Origin: Gemmatimonadetes bacterium 13_2_20CM_2_65_7
Lineage (GTDB): Bacteria; Gemmatimonadota; Gemmatimonadetes; Gemmatimonadales; GWC2-71-9
DNA length: 45,344 nt
NCBI GenBank assembly: GCA_001915025.1
Contig: MNDR01000023.1
Span: forward strand, 1-45,344
Direction: 5' to 3'
The position numbers and the translations under genes are program-made. Positions 27,659 through 34,448 of this stretch are shown here, in pieces. How positions within the stretch are numbered: position 1 is the stretch's first letter; each line of letters begins with the position of its first letter. The notes under the pieces are model-generated. The model was not told where the DNA came from, searched no databases, and worked only from the letters and a program-made list of their open reading frames with translations.

Positions 27659-28142
27659 AGGCGGGTTCCTTGCCCTCAGCGGCCTGCCGCAGCTTCGCGA
27701 TATCGAGCTTTTTCATTCGAAGCAGCGCCTGCATCACGCGGTTCGCCTTGGCGGGATCCTTGGCGCTCATTAGCTTACCGAGCTCGGTCGGAACGATCTG
27801 CCAGGAGAAGCCGAACTTGTCCTTCAGCCAGCCGCACTGGCTCTCCTGCCCCCCTCCTGACGTCAGCTTGCTCCAGTACTCATCCAGTTCCGGCTGATTC
27901 TCGCAATTCACGACGAGCGAGAATGCCTCGCTGAATTTGAACAGCGGCCCCCCGTTGAGTGCTGTGAACTCCTGACCCGCGAGCTGGAAGTTGACGACCA
28001 TGACCGAGCCTTTGGGGCCGGGGCCAGCGTCGCCGTAACGGCTGACGTTCAGAATCTTGGAATTCTTGAAGACCGACACATAGAACTCCGCGGCTTGTTC
28101 GGCGTTGTTGTCGAACCAGAGGAACGGTGTGATTTTCTGCAT
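27648..28142 (-). CDS. VOC family protein (PhnB-like)
   Basis: This 164-residue protein has the vicinal-oxygen-chelate fold, of the type annotated as PhnB or 3-demethylubiquinone methyltransferase-like. Typical signs are [25 protein letters not shown] at the start, then [15 protein letters not shown] and [16 protein letters not shown] near the end of the fold. A C-terminal helix ([17 protein letters not shown]) is usual in this subgroup. It lies downstream of the AHSA1 gene on the same strand (18 bp), so it likely belongs to the ArsR-AHSA1-VOC operon, a common grouping. The ligand is unknown. Confidence 0.9.
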
Positions 28143-28160
28143 CGGATTCTCCCGTAGTCG

Positions 28161-28646
28161 TCAGGTTTGCGTGGTCAGCAGTTCGTCCAGCCGGTTGTAA
28201 CTTGCTTCCAATCCCTTCGTCGCGCCCATCTTGATGGCAGCGTCCCGTGCGTCGCGTGACGCGTAGCGGACGGTAGTGCTCAGCGTGGTCTTGCTGCGTG
28301 TCTCGACGAGCTCTGTAGTAACGAGCGTCTCGCCACCCGTCCAGTACTCCTCATACGCCTCTGTGGCGACGATGCGCGACGGCCGCGTGATCTCCTGGAA
28401 TGTCCCGCCCATGCCCATGCTACGGCCCTCGGCGTTCTGCCAGACATAGCGGTACTTGCCGCCGACGCGCAGGTCAACCTCGCACACAGGCATCGTCCAC
28501 CCAGGCGGACCGAGGAGCCATTTCCTCAGCAACTCGGGCTTCGTCAAGGCGTCGAACACCATACCCCGCGGCGCGTCGAACACGCGCGTCATTACTACCT
28601 CGCGGTCGGTTGGGGTCGTAATCTTCACAGCTGCGGCCGGCGTCAT
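28161..28646 (-). CDS. SRPBCC / AHSA1 family protein
   Basis: This 161-residue START-like protein contains VMTRVFDAPRGMVFDALTKPELLRKWL and WQNAEGRSMGMGGTFQEI, both typical of AHSA1-type (activator of Hsp90 ATPase-like) small-ligand-binding proteins. The start at 28646 was chosen because its ATG overlaps the ArsR stop (4 bp) and follows a GGAGAT ribosome site. Upstream in-frame codons belong to the ArsR gene. The family pairs with ArsR regulators in many genomes; no defined reaction is known. Confidence 0.92.
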   Translation of the reverse strand: MTPAAAVKITTPTDREVVMTRVFDAPRGMVFDALTKPELLRKWLLGPPGWTMPVCEVDLRVGGKYRYVWQNAEGRSMGMGGTFQEITRPSRIVATEAYEEYWTGGETLVTTELVETRSKTTLSTTVRYASRDARDAAIKMGATKGLEASYNRLDELLTTQT

Positions 28647-29041
28647 TTGGATCTCCTCTGCTTCGGCTTGGGTTTCACGTCCTCGAGCAGCGCGTCCACT
28701 GTCTTCTTCTCCTTGCTCTTCAACTGCTGCAGCACCGCATCGAGGCGTGCGAAGTTCGCCTCCCAGATGCGGCGGTAACGCTCGATCCAATCGGTCGCCT
28801 CGGCGAGCGGCCGAGGCTCGAGTTTGCGGGGCCGGCGCTGCGCCGCGCGGCCGCGGGTGATCAGGCCAGCTCGCTCTAGGACCTTGAGATGCTTTGAGAT
28901 CGCGGGTTGCGTCATATCGAAGGGCGCGGCGAGCTCGGTGACTGTCGCTTCGCCGTTCGCCAGCCGGGCCAGGATCGCCCGGCGGGTCGGGTCGGCGAGG
29001 GCGGCGAAGGTCGCGTCAAGTGAATAACCAGATGGTTTCAT
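28643..29041 (-). CDS. ArsR-family winged-helix regulator
   Basis: This 132-residue repressor-type regulator has the ArsR fold. Motifs are FAALADPTRRAILARLANGEATVTEL and the recognition helix MTQPAISKHLKVLERAGLI, followed by a Lys/Arg-rich C-terminal tail. No Cys metal site is visible, so it is probably not a metal sensor; the subgroup that sits with AHSA1 genes lacks one. The start at 29041 is preceded by a promoter with a candidate operator, so autoregulation is likely. It is the first gene of an operon with the AHSA1 and VOC genes. Confidence 0.92.
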   Translation of the reverse strand: MKPSGYSLDATFAALADPTRRAILARLANGEATVTELAAPFDMTQPAISKHLKVLERAGLITRGRAAQRRPRKLEPRPLAEATDWIERYRRIWEANFARLDAVLQQLKSKEKKTVDALLEDVKPKPKQRRSK

Positions 29042-29080
29042 AACTGATAGGTAATGTAAGCACCTGCCCTCCGACGTCAA
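29041..29080 (-). promoter_or_regulatory. Promoter and possible operator of the ArsR operon
   Basis: Read on the minus strand, TTGACG (29080-29075) and TACATT (29058-29053) are separated by 16 bp. The -10 lies about 11 bases before the ATG. An imperfect palindrome (ATAAC-N6-GTAAT on the plus strand, 29040-29055) overlaps the -10 and the start codon, where the regulator could bind. The divergent xth promoter shares this 56-bp gap. Confidence 0.5.
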
Positions 29081-29085
29081 GGGCT

Positions 29086-29097
29086 TATCATTCCGGC
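29086..29097 (+). promoter_or_regulatory. -10-like hexamer for leaderless xth transcript
   Basis: TATCAT (29086-29091) lies 6 nt before the GTG at 29098, with no Shine-Dalgarno in between. No clear -35 is seen 17 bp upstream. Confidence 0.45.
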
Positions 29098-29838
29098 GTG
29101 AAAATCGCAACCTGGAATGTCAACGGCATTCGTGCCCGCGCGGCGCAGCTGTGCGAGTGGCTGCAGCGCGACCGGCCGGACGTCGTCTGCCTGCAGGAGC
29201 TAAAAGCTACCGCCGCGCAGATCCCCGCCGAATGCAAAGTCCCGGACTATCATGCGTACTGGCACACCCTGAAGGGCTATTCGGGCGTGTCGTTACACGT
29301 CCGCAAAGATCTTTTCGCGGTCGATCCGGTCTTCAGCCATCCGCCGTTCGACATGGAATCGCGAATCGTTCAAGTCGAACACGGCAATCTCGTGATCGCG
29401 TCGGTGTACGTCCCGAACGGCGGCAAGGACTATGCGGCGAAGCTCGACTTCGTCACGAAACTCGCGGCGTGGGCAAGCCAATTACACGCGGAGGGCCGCG
29501 AGCTGCTGTTGTGCGGCGACATGAACATCGCGCGCACCGAGATAGACGTGCATCCGAAGGAGCGCAAGCCCAACGCCGTCGGCCAGCGCCCGGAAGAGCG
29601 CGCGCTGTTCGAGAATCTGCTCGGCGAGCACCTGGTCGACGTCGGCCGAGCCTTCGATCCCGACAATCCCAATCTGTTCACGTGGTGGGCGCCGTGGCGG
29701 AATCTACGCGCCCGCAACATCGGCTGGCGATTGGATTACCTGCTCGCCGCACCCGCGATTGCCCAGCGAGCGACGAGTTGCGTCGTGCAAGCGGACGTCG
29801 GCACGAGCGATCATGCCCCGGTGGTCATGACCGTCTAG
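29098..29838 (+). CDS. xth: Exodeoxyribonuclease III
   Basis: This 246-residue AP endonuclease/3'-5' exonuclease acts in base-excision repair. The endonuclease/exonuclease/phosphatase motifs are complete: ATWNVNGIRAR, the metal ligand in CLQELKAT, VYVPNGGKDY, CGDMNIA with catalytic Asp and Asn, and SDHAPVV at the end. Length is normal for the short bacterial form. The GTG at 29098 is the only sensible start since the fold begins at once. It diverges from the ArsR operon. Confidence 0.95.
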   Translation: MKIATWNVNGIRARAAQLCEWLQRDRPDVVCLQELKATAAQIPAECKVPDYHAYWHTLKGYSGVSLHVRKDLFAVDPVFSHPPFDMESRIVQVEHGNLVIASVYVPNGGKDYAAKLDFVTKLAAWASQLHAEGRELLLCGDMNIARTEIDVHPKERKPNAVGQRPEERALFENLLGEHLVDVGRAFDPDNPNLFTWWAPWRNLRARNIGWRLDYLLAAPAIAQRATSCVVQADVGTSDHAPVVMTV

Positions 29839-29857
29839 GGCAAATTGAAACGGCGTC

Positions 29858-29873
29858 TGCTATAGTAGGGCCC
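29858..29873 (+). promoter_or_regulatory. Extended -10 promoter for leaderless membrane-protein transcript
   Basis: TGC followed by TATAGT (29858-29866) is an extended -10 element. It lies 7 nt before the ATG at 29874. There is no ribosome site between, so transcription probably starts at the start codon. Confidence 0.5.
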
Positions 29874-30545
29874 ATGGCGAACGTGCGGGTCTATGGCGGG
29901 GCAGCCAAAGCGCCGAGCGCGCCAAAGGAGGGCTCGCCGCTACTGGCGGGCATCCTGGCGGGGCTCGCGTTGATCATCGCGTGGGTCGCGGTCGCGCGGA
30001 TCACGCACCACGACGTCGGACTGGCATCGTGGGGTGTGGGCGGCCTGCTGGGCATCGCCATCGCCAAGGCGGCGAAGCCGCCCACCAAGGCCACCGGGAT
30101 CCTCGCCGCCATCCTGACTGCCGCTACCCTGCTGGTCGCAAAGCTTGCGGTGGTCGTGTTCGCCTTACAACCGGTCCTGCGCGAGGAATTCGTCCAGGAC
30201 TGGCGGGCCACGTCATCGCTGTTCTTCCTCGACATGGCGAAGAACCACTCTTTTTCGCCGGACCTGCAGCATACACTGGACACCCGTCCCGAGCTGCTCC
30301 GCGATACGTCTTTCCTGGGCGCCGGGGCCGAGTTGCGGTCGCAAATCGACTCTGAAGTCGTGGCTCGAGCGAAGGCCTCTACACTCGAGGAACGGGAGCG
30401 CCTCGTGCACGCTCACTACGACAGCAGTTTGCTGGCGAAGTTCGGTTTTTGGGTGCTGCTGTTGATGTCGTTCGGGCCTTTGGACTTACTGTGGATGGGG
30501 TTGGGGATAGGGACGGCGTGGAAACTGGGGCAAGGATTGATCTAG
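29874..30545 (+). CDS. Multi-pass membrane protein of unknown function
   Basis: This 223-residue protein has three hydrophobic segments near the N-terminus (LLAGILAGLALIIAWVAVA, VGGLLGIAIAKA and ILAAILTAATLLVAKLAVVVFA) and one at the C-terminus (FGFWVLLLMSFGPLDLLWMGLGI). A polar, helical stretch of about 100 residues lies between. No known domain is recognised. Its stop abuts the stop of the convergent next gene with no spacer, forming CTAGCTAG at 30542-30549. Confidence 0.7.
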   Translation: MANVRVYGGAAKAPSAPKEGSPLLAGILAGLALIIAWVAVARITHHDVGLASWGVGGLLGIAIAKAAKPPTKATGILAAILTAATLLVAKLAVVVFALQPVLREEFVQDWRATSSLFFLDMAKNHSFSPDLQHTLDTRPELLRDTSFLGAGAELRSQIDSEVVARAKASTLEERERLVHAHYDSSLLAKFGFWVLLLMSFGPLDLLWMGLGIGTAWKLGQGLI

Positions 30546-30983
30546 CTAGGTTCCGCTTCCCCTCCCGCGCTCCTCGCGCTCGCGCTGCTCGCGCGCCAGT
30601 CGCACCCGCTCCTGGCGGTCCTTACGCGCCACCTCAGCCGCAGCCTCCCGCTGACGCTCTTGTGCGTCCCAATCGGTAGTGGCATCGGCTTCGGCCCGCG
30701 CGCGGCTGACGCGCTCTTGGCGCTCGCGCCGGACGTCGGCCTCCCGCTTCTCGAGGTCGCCTTGCCGCTGCGCCTGGTTCTTGGTGTGCGCCCACCACAT
30801 CACCAGGAAGAGCCCAAACTGGGCGGGCAGCACGAAAATGAAGGATCCGGGGAACAGCCCTTTGACCGTCACCGTGACCGCGCCACTCGCCAGGGCCCAT
30901 TTCCAGCCGGAGAGGTGCTCGTATTCCGCGGCGAAATAAAAGAGCGCCGCGAAGGTAAAGAGACCACCGCCGAACCCGAACAT
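30546..30983 (-). CDS. Membrane protein with C-terminal charged coiled coil
   Basis: This 145-residue protein has three hydrophobic stretches in its first 65 residues (FGGGLFTFAALFYFAA, ALASGAVTVTVKGLFPGSF and FIFVLPAQFGLFLVMWWA). A long Arg/Glu/Gln-rich helix from about 70 onward (DLEKREADVRRERQER) could form a coiled coil. The function is unknown. It converges directly on the preceding membrane protein, ending base to base. A CATATT five bases before the ATG may be its -10. Confidence 0.7.
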   Translation of the reverse strand: MFGFGGGLFTFAALFYFAAEYEHLSGWKWALASGAVTVTVKGLFPGSFIFVLPAQFGLFLVMWWAHTKNQAQRQGDLEKREADVRRERQERVSRARAEADATTDWDAQERQREAAAEVARKDRQERVRLAREQREREERGRGSGT

Positions 30984-31048
30984 GCGCTAATATGTGAAAC
31001 GGGATTTCTGCGTGCAATATTTCGTGTCGAGATTTGTGGAGATCCGAG

Positions 31049-31132
31049 ATGCCGCGCATCGTCTGGTTGATCCTGATCATCGTGATCTTTGGTGTGGCGA
31101 TGTTTTTCTTACGGCGCTACATGGAGCGCTGA
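31049..31132 (+). CDS. 27-residue single-pass membrane microprotein
   Basis: This short ORF encodes a start Met, PRIVWLILIIVIFGVAMFF and a basic end (LRRYMER). It is almost entirely one transmembrane helix with a positive C-terminus. A good Shine-Dalgarno (GGAG, seven bases before the ATG) and a stop one base before the next gene's ATG argue that it is translated and coupled to it. It could regulate the downstream product or only ensure its translation. No known family is recognised. Confidence 0.6.
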   Translation: MPRIVWLILIIVIFGVAMFFLRRYMER

Positions 31133-31133
31133 C

Positions 31134-31742
31134 ATGCTGACGGTGTTTCTCTTATCCCCCGCGAGCTGCTCCGGCACCCGCGCAAAGCTGTTGCTGCAGA
31201 GCCGCACGAGCCCCCTGACCGCGAGGCTCGCGAACGGTGGCGCTCCAATCGGCGGAGTCTTCACGTTCATGAGCAGCCTCTATTTCCGCGGCAAGCTCGC
31301 CTACGCGAACGCGTTTGGTGCGCCGCCTCGGGGGTGGTCGGGTGCGCTGGTCATCGCGCCGGGACGCGGGCTGATGGCTGCCGACGTCCCGATTTGCCTG
31401 ATGGACCTGCAGGAGATGGCGGAAGTCCCGGTCGATGAAGACGAGCCGCGCTACCGCGAACCGCTCGTGCAGCACGCCATGGCGCTCGAGCGTGCCCTGG
31501 GACCGGACGGACGTGCGGTCCTCCTCGGCAGCGTGGCGACCGAGAAATACGTCGGCCCACTCATGGACGTGCTCGGCGATCGGTTGCTCTTTCCGCCGAC
31601 GTTCGCTGGACGGGGAGACATGAGCCGCGGCGGTTTGCTGCTGCGGTGCGCGCGCGCCGGAACGCCACTCGACTACGTGCCGGTGCGCGGCGCCGTCCGC
31701 CACGGACCCAAGCCGCCCAAGCTCGGCCCTGCGCCTCGCTAA
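31134..31742 (+). CDS. Conserved-looking soluble protein of unknown function
   Basis: This 202-residue protein starts LTVFLLSPASCSGTRAKLLL and contains RGKLAYANAFG, GLMAADVPICLMDLQEM, VLLGSVATEKYVGPLMDVLGDRLLFP and a Pro/Lys-rich tail. The GSVATEKYV strand-turn-helix suggests an alpha/beta fold. I start at the ATG at 31134, right after the microprotein stop. The upstream in-frame GTG would read through the microprotein in another frame. The C-terminus overlaps the likely start of the YceI gene by 14 bp. I do not recognise a defined family. Confidence 0.75.
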   Translation: MLTVFLLSPASCSGTRAKLLLQSRTSPLTARLANGGAPIGGVFTFMSSLYFRGKLAYANAFGAPPRGWSGALVIAPGRGLMAADVPICLMDLQEMAEVPVDEDEPRYREPLVQHAMALERALGPDGRAVLLGSVATEKYVGPLMDVLGDRLLFPPTFAGRGDMSRGGLLLRCARAGTPLDYVPVRGAVRHGPKPPKLGPAPR

Positions 31743-32325
31743 CGCGATCTGTCTCGTAGTCACCATCGTCGCGCCGGCCGCTGGACGCGACGTCGTCACC
31801 TACGTCCTCTCACCAGCAAGCAAGCTCGAAGTGAAAACGGGCAAAGCGGGACTACTGGGATTCGCCGGTCACGAGCACGTGATTCGCGCGCGGGCATTCT
31901 CGGGGCGCATCGAATACCATGCCGATGCGCCGGCTGATTCAAAGGTCGAGGTCGTCGTCCCGACGGATAGTCTGGAGGTCCTGACTCCGCCCGATACCGG
32001 GGAAATCCGCAAAGTGACCGCAACGATGCGGACCGATGTGCTCGACGTCGCGCACTATCCCGAGATTCGGCTCACGTCCCGCTCGGTCGAGCCGAGCAAT
32101 GGCCACCTGCGCATCGTCGCTTCATTGACGATCAAAGGCGTGACGCGGGAAGTGCCGCTCGACGTTCAGTTCACGATCGCGAGCGACACGTTGCGGGCGA
32201 CGGCGACATTCGCGGTGAAGCAGACGGATTTCGGAATCCGGCCTTACCGCGGCGGGCCCGGAGGCACCGTCCGCGTCGCGGATAAGGTGACGTTCGACAT
32301 CAGCGCTGTGGCCGTGCGGCAGTAG
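31729..32325 (+). CDS. YceI-family periplasmic lipid-binding protein
   Basis: This protein of about 198 residues contains a full YceI domain: VVTYVLSPASKLEV, GLLGFAGHEHVIRARAFSG, the conserved TATMRTDVLDVAHYPEIRLTS, and VRVADKVTFDISAVAV at the end. A signal peptide (RLANAICLVVTIVAPAAG) precedes it in frame. No ATG, GTG or TTG exists before that signal sequence after the in-frame stop at 31621, so the start is probably the CTG at 31729. The GTG at 31831 would remove the signal and the first strand. YceI proteins bind long-chain isoprenoids or fatty acids in the periplasm. It overlaps the convergent MetE-like gene by 26 bp. Confidence 0.85.
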   Translation: MRLANAICLVVTIVAPAAGRDVVTYVLSPASKLEVKTGKAGLLGFAGHEHVIRARAFSGRIEYHADAPADSKVEVVVPTDSLEVLTPPDTGEIRKVTATMRTDVLDVAHYPEIRLTSRSVEPSNGHLRIVASLTIKGVTREVPLDVQFTIASDTLRATATFAVKQTDFGIRPYRGGPGGTVRVADKVTFDISAVAVRQ

Positions 32326-33391
32326 TCGTCGACGTCAGCGCCTGCTCGGCGAGCTTCGTTCCGGCGACGCGCGCGCGGATCTTGGCGAACGCCGTCTCCC
32401 GCGCGGTCGAGGTATCGTCCGCAAACGGGGAAAAGCCACAGTCATCGGTCGTGCCGAGCTGCGAGAGCGGGATGATTTCGGCCGCCTCGAGCACACGGTC
32501 GCGAACTTCTTCCGGTGTCTCGATTTTGGGATCGATCGGGTCCGTCACGCCGACGAAGACACGTTGGTCCGCCTCGGCGTTCTCTTTGATGATCCGCAGC
32601 ACGCGCGTCCGATTTCGTTCGCTGGCGAGCTGAATGTAGAAGTTGCGGACCTGCAACCGGAATAGATCGGGCAATAGCTCGGCATAGTCGACGTCGGCGC
32701 TGTGGGTCGAGTCGTGATCGCCGCCCGGACAGGTATGGACACCGATGCGCGAGCGTTCGTCGGCGGTAAAGCGATCGAGGACGCGGTTGTTGAGGTCGAC
32801 GAAGCTGCGCAGCAGTTGCTTCGAAGGATCCAGCTTCACCGCGAGCCGCCCTTCCGTGAAGTCGATCTGCACATTGGCCGCGCCGCGCGCGAGGCACTGC
32901 CGGATATCACGCTCGGCTTCGCGCAGCAGATCCGCGAGGAATGCGTCACGCGAGTAACCGGGTATACCTTCCTGCGGATACAAGAGACTGAGCGCGGAAG
33001 CCGAAATAACCGCCTGCTTCACCGGTACACGCGCGTGCTTCTTCGCCTCTTCGAGATAGGTCACCGCGTACGTGCGGTATTGGAACGGACCGGCGGCGAG
33101 TTTCGGCAGCTGTCGTGTATGACCGTCGGCAAAGGGAATCGTGACCCCGCCTGGCGCGAGGGTCTCGAGTCCGTGGATCGGATAGGTGGCGAAGCTCGGC
33201 TTCGTCTGCTCGCCATCCGTGATGATGGGCGACCCGGTCTCTTCGAGCCGGCGGATCGTATCGCGGATAGCGCGGTCGTACAAGTTCCGCATCTGGTCCT
33301 GCGAGATTCGGCCCGCGGCGAGTTGTTGCATGCCGTCGATGAGCTCGGCAGGCCGGGGAATGCTTCCGATGGGTTCTGTCGGTATTGTCAT
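32300..33391 (-). CDS. MetE-like methyltransferase (C-terminal domain family)
   Basis: This 363-residue TIM-barrel protein is related to the C-terminal domain of cobalamin-independent methionine synthase. Recognisable parts are TEPIGSIPRPAEL, ITDGEQTKPSF, QIDFTEGRLAVKLDP and the zinc motif GVHTCPGG (H219, C221), with C318 in TTDDCGF. The Glu ligand expected about 30 residues later seems to be Gln (YIQLAS, about Q254). Stand-alone members transfer methyl groups from various donors; homocysteine use is not proven here. It is convergent with YceI. Confidence 0.85.
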   Translation of the reverse strand: MTIPTEPIGSIPRPAELIDGMQQLAAGRISQDQMRNLYDRAIRDTIRRLEETGSPIITDGEQTKPSFATYPIHGLETLAPGGVTIPFADGHTRQLPKLAAGPFQYRTYAVTYLEEAKKHARVPVKQAVISASALSLLYPQEGIPGYSRDAFLADLLREAERDIRQCLARGAANVQIDFTEGRLAVKLDPSKQLLRSFVDLNNRVLDRFTADERSRIGVHTCPGGDHDSTHSADVDYAELLPDLFRLQVRNFYIQLASERNRTRVLRIIKENAEADQRVFVGVTDPIDPKIETPEEVRDRVLEAAEIIPLSQLGTTDDCGFSPFADDTSTARETAFAKIRARVAGTKLAEQALTSTTTAARPQR

Positions 33392-33473
33392 GAGGCATAA
33401 TGCTACGTCGCCCGACCATGCAACGATAGAATCCCTTCGCGCATCGTTCAGAGATCACTGTGAGGAGAAAAGT

Positions 33474-34448
33474 ATGATTCGCTCGATTCGATACATGTTC
33501 CTGGCCGCAACCCTGGTCTTCCTGCCCTGCGTGGCCTTGGGACAGGGCGGCTACGGCCGCGGCGGCGTGACGCAAGGGCGCTACGCGCCTAGTACACCAA
33601 AGCTTCCGGGCATCGAGCTCGCCGGGCCATTGGATTCGGCGACAGCGCGAGTGCTGCTCGGCCTCAACGATCAGGAGGCCGCGCACTATGCGCAGATCTA
33701 CGATTCGTTCATGGTCGCCACTCGACCGCAGCGCGACAGCGCCGGCGTGGCGACCCAAAAAATGACCGAGCGCCTCGATGCCGGTGACCGCGCAGCGGCC
33801 TTGTTCTACGCCGAGCGACTCCAGGACCTGGGCAAGTATCTCAAGGATCGCCAGGATCGATTCGAGAACGATCTGCGGCGCTTTCTCACCAGCGACGAGG
33901 TCAAGAGTTATCGCAAATGGAAAGAGGGAGAGGAGCGCGTCGCCGAGCAAAAGCGTCGCGAGGATGAGCTGCGCTGGCAGGAGGCGGCATTCGGCGGCGG
34001 GGGCTTCCGAGCCTCGGGAGCGCCGGCGCCGGAGCCGAAAGCGTCCGTCCCCAACGCGCCTGGCGTCGCCGCGCCCGACATTGGTGCGGTGGCAGTGCAC
34101 GTCGGTCGGACGGTGTATGTCGCGAGCCAGGTTGGCGTCGATAGCGCAGGGACCCTGGCCGGGACAGATCTGAAAACGCAGGCCGATCGCGCCTTTGCGA
34201 ACCTGACGGCGGTATTGCGGTCGGCGGGCGCATTGCCGCGTGATGTCGTGTCACTGACGATCTACGTCGTCAATTACCATCCCGCCGACCTTGCGATGAT
34301 TCGCCAAGCGGGAGCTGCGTACTTCGGCTCGAATCCCCCGGTCGCGACCGTGCTCGGCGTGCAATCGGTCGGACGTGACGGCGCGCTGATCTCCATCGGC
34401 GCGACAGCGGTCAGCAGCGCCGCTTCGTTTTTGAGAGACCGACCCTAG
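33474..34448 (+). CDS. Secreted fusion of a Spy-like helical domain and a RidA domain
   Basis: This 324-residue protein has a signal peptide (FLAATLVFLPCVALG). A helical segment follows (about 55-170: RVLLGLNDQEAAHYAQIYD, RFLTSDEVKSYRKWKEGEERV) similar in style to Spy/LTXXQ-type periplasmic proteins. After a Pro/Ala linker comes a YjgF/RidA domain (about 205-315: GRTVYVASQVGVDSAG, DVVSLTIYVVNY, PPVATVLGV). RidA normally acts in the cytoplasm as an enamine/imine deaminase; the usual active-site Arg in the P-x-R-T segment appears to be Ala here. A strong Shine-Dalgarno (GAGGAGA) precedes the ATG. Ligand binding is more likely than deaminase activity. Confidence 0.8.
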   Translation: MIRSIRYMFLAATLVFLPCVALGQGGYGRGGVTQGRYAPSTPKLPGIELAGPLDSATARVLLGLNDQEAAHYAQIYDSFMVATRPQRDSAGVATQKMTERLDAGDRAAALFYAERLQDLGKYLKDRQDRFENDLRRFLTSDEVKSYRKWKEGEERVAEQKRREDELRWQEAAFGGGGFRASGAPAPEPKASVPNAPGVAAPDIGAVAVHVGRTVYVASQVGVDSAGTLAGTDLKTQADRAFANLTAVLRSAGALPRDVVSLTIYVVNYHPADLAMIRQAGAAYFGSNPPVATVLGVQSVGRDGALISIGATAVSSAASFLRDRP

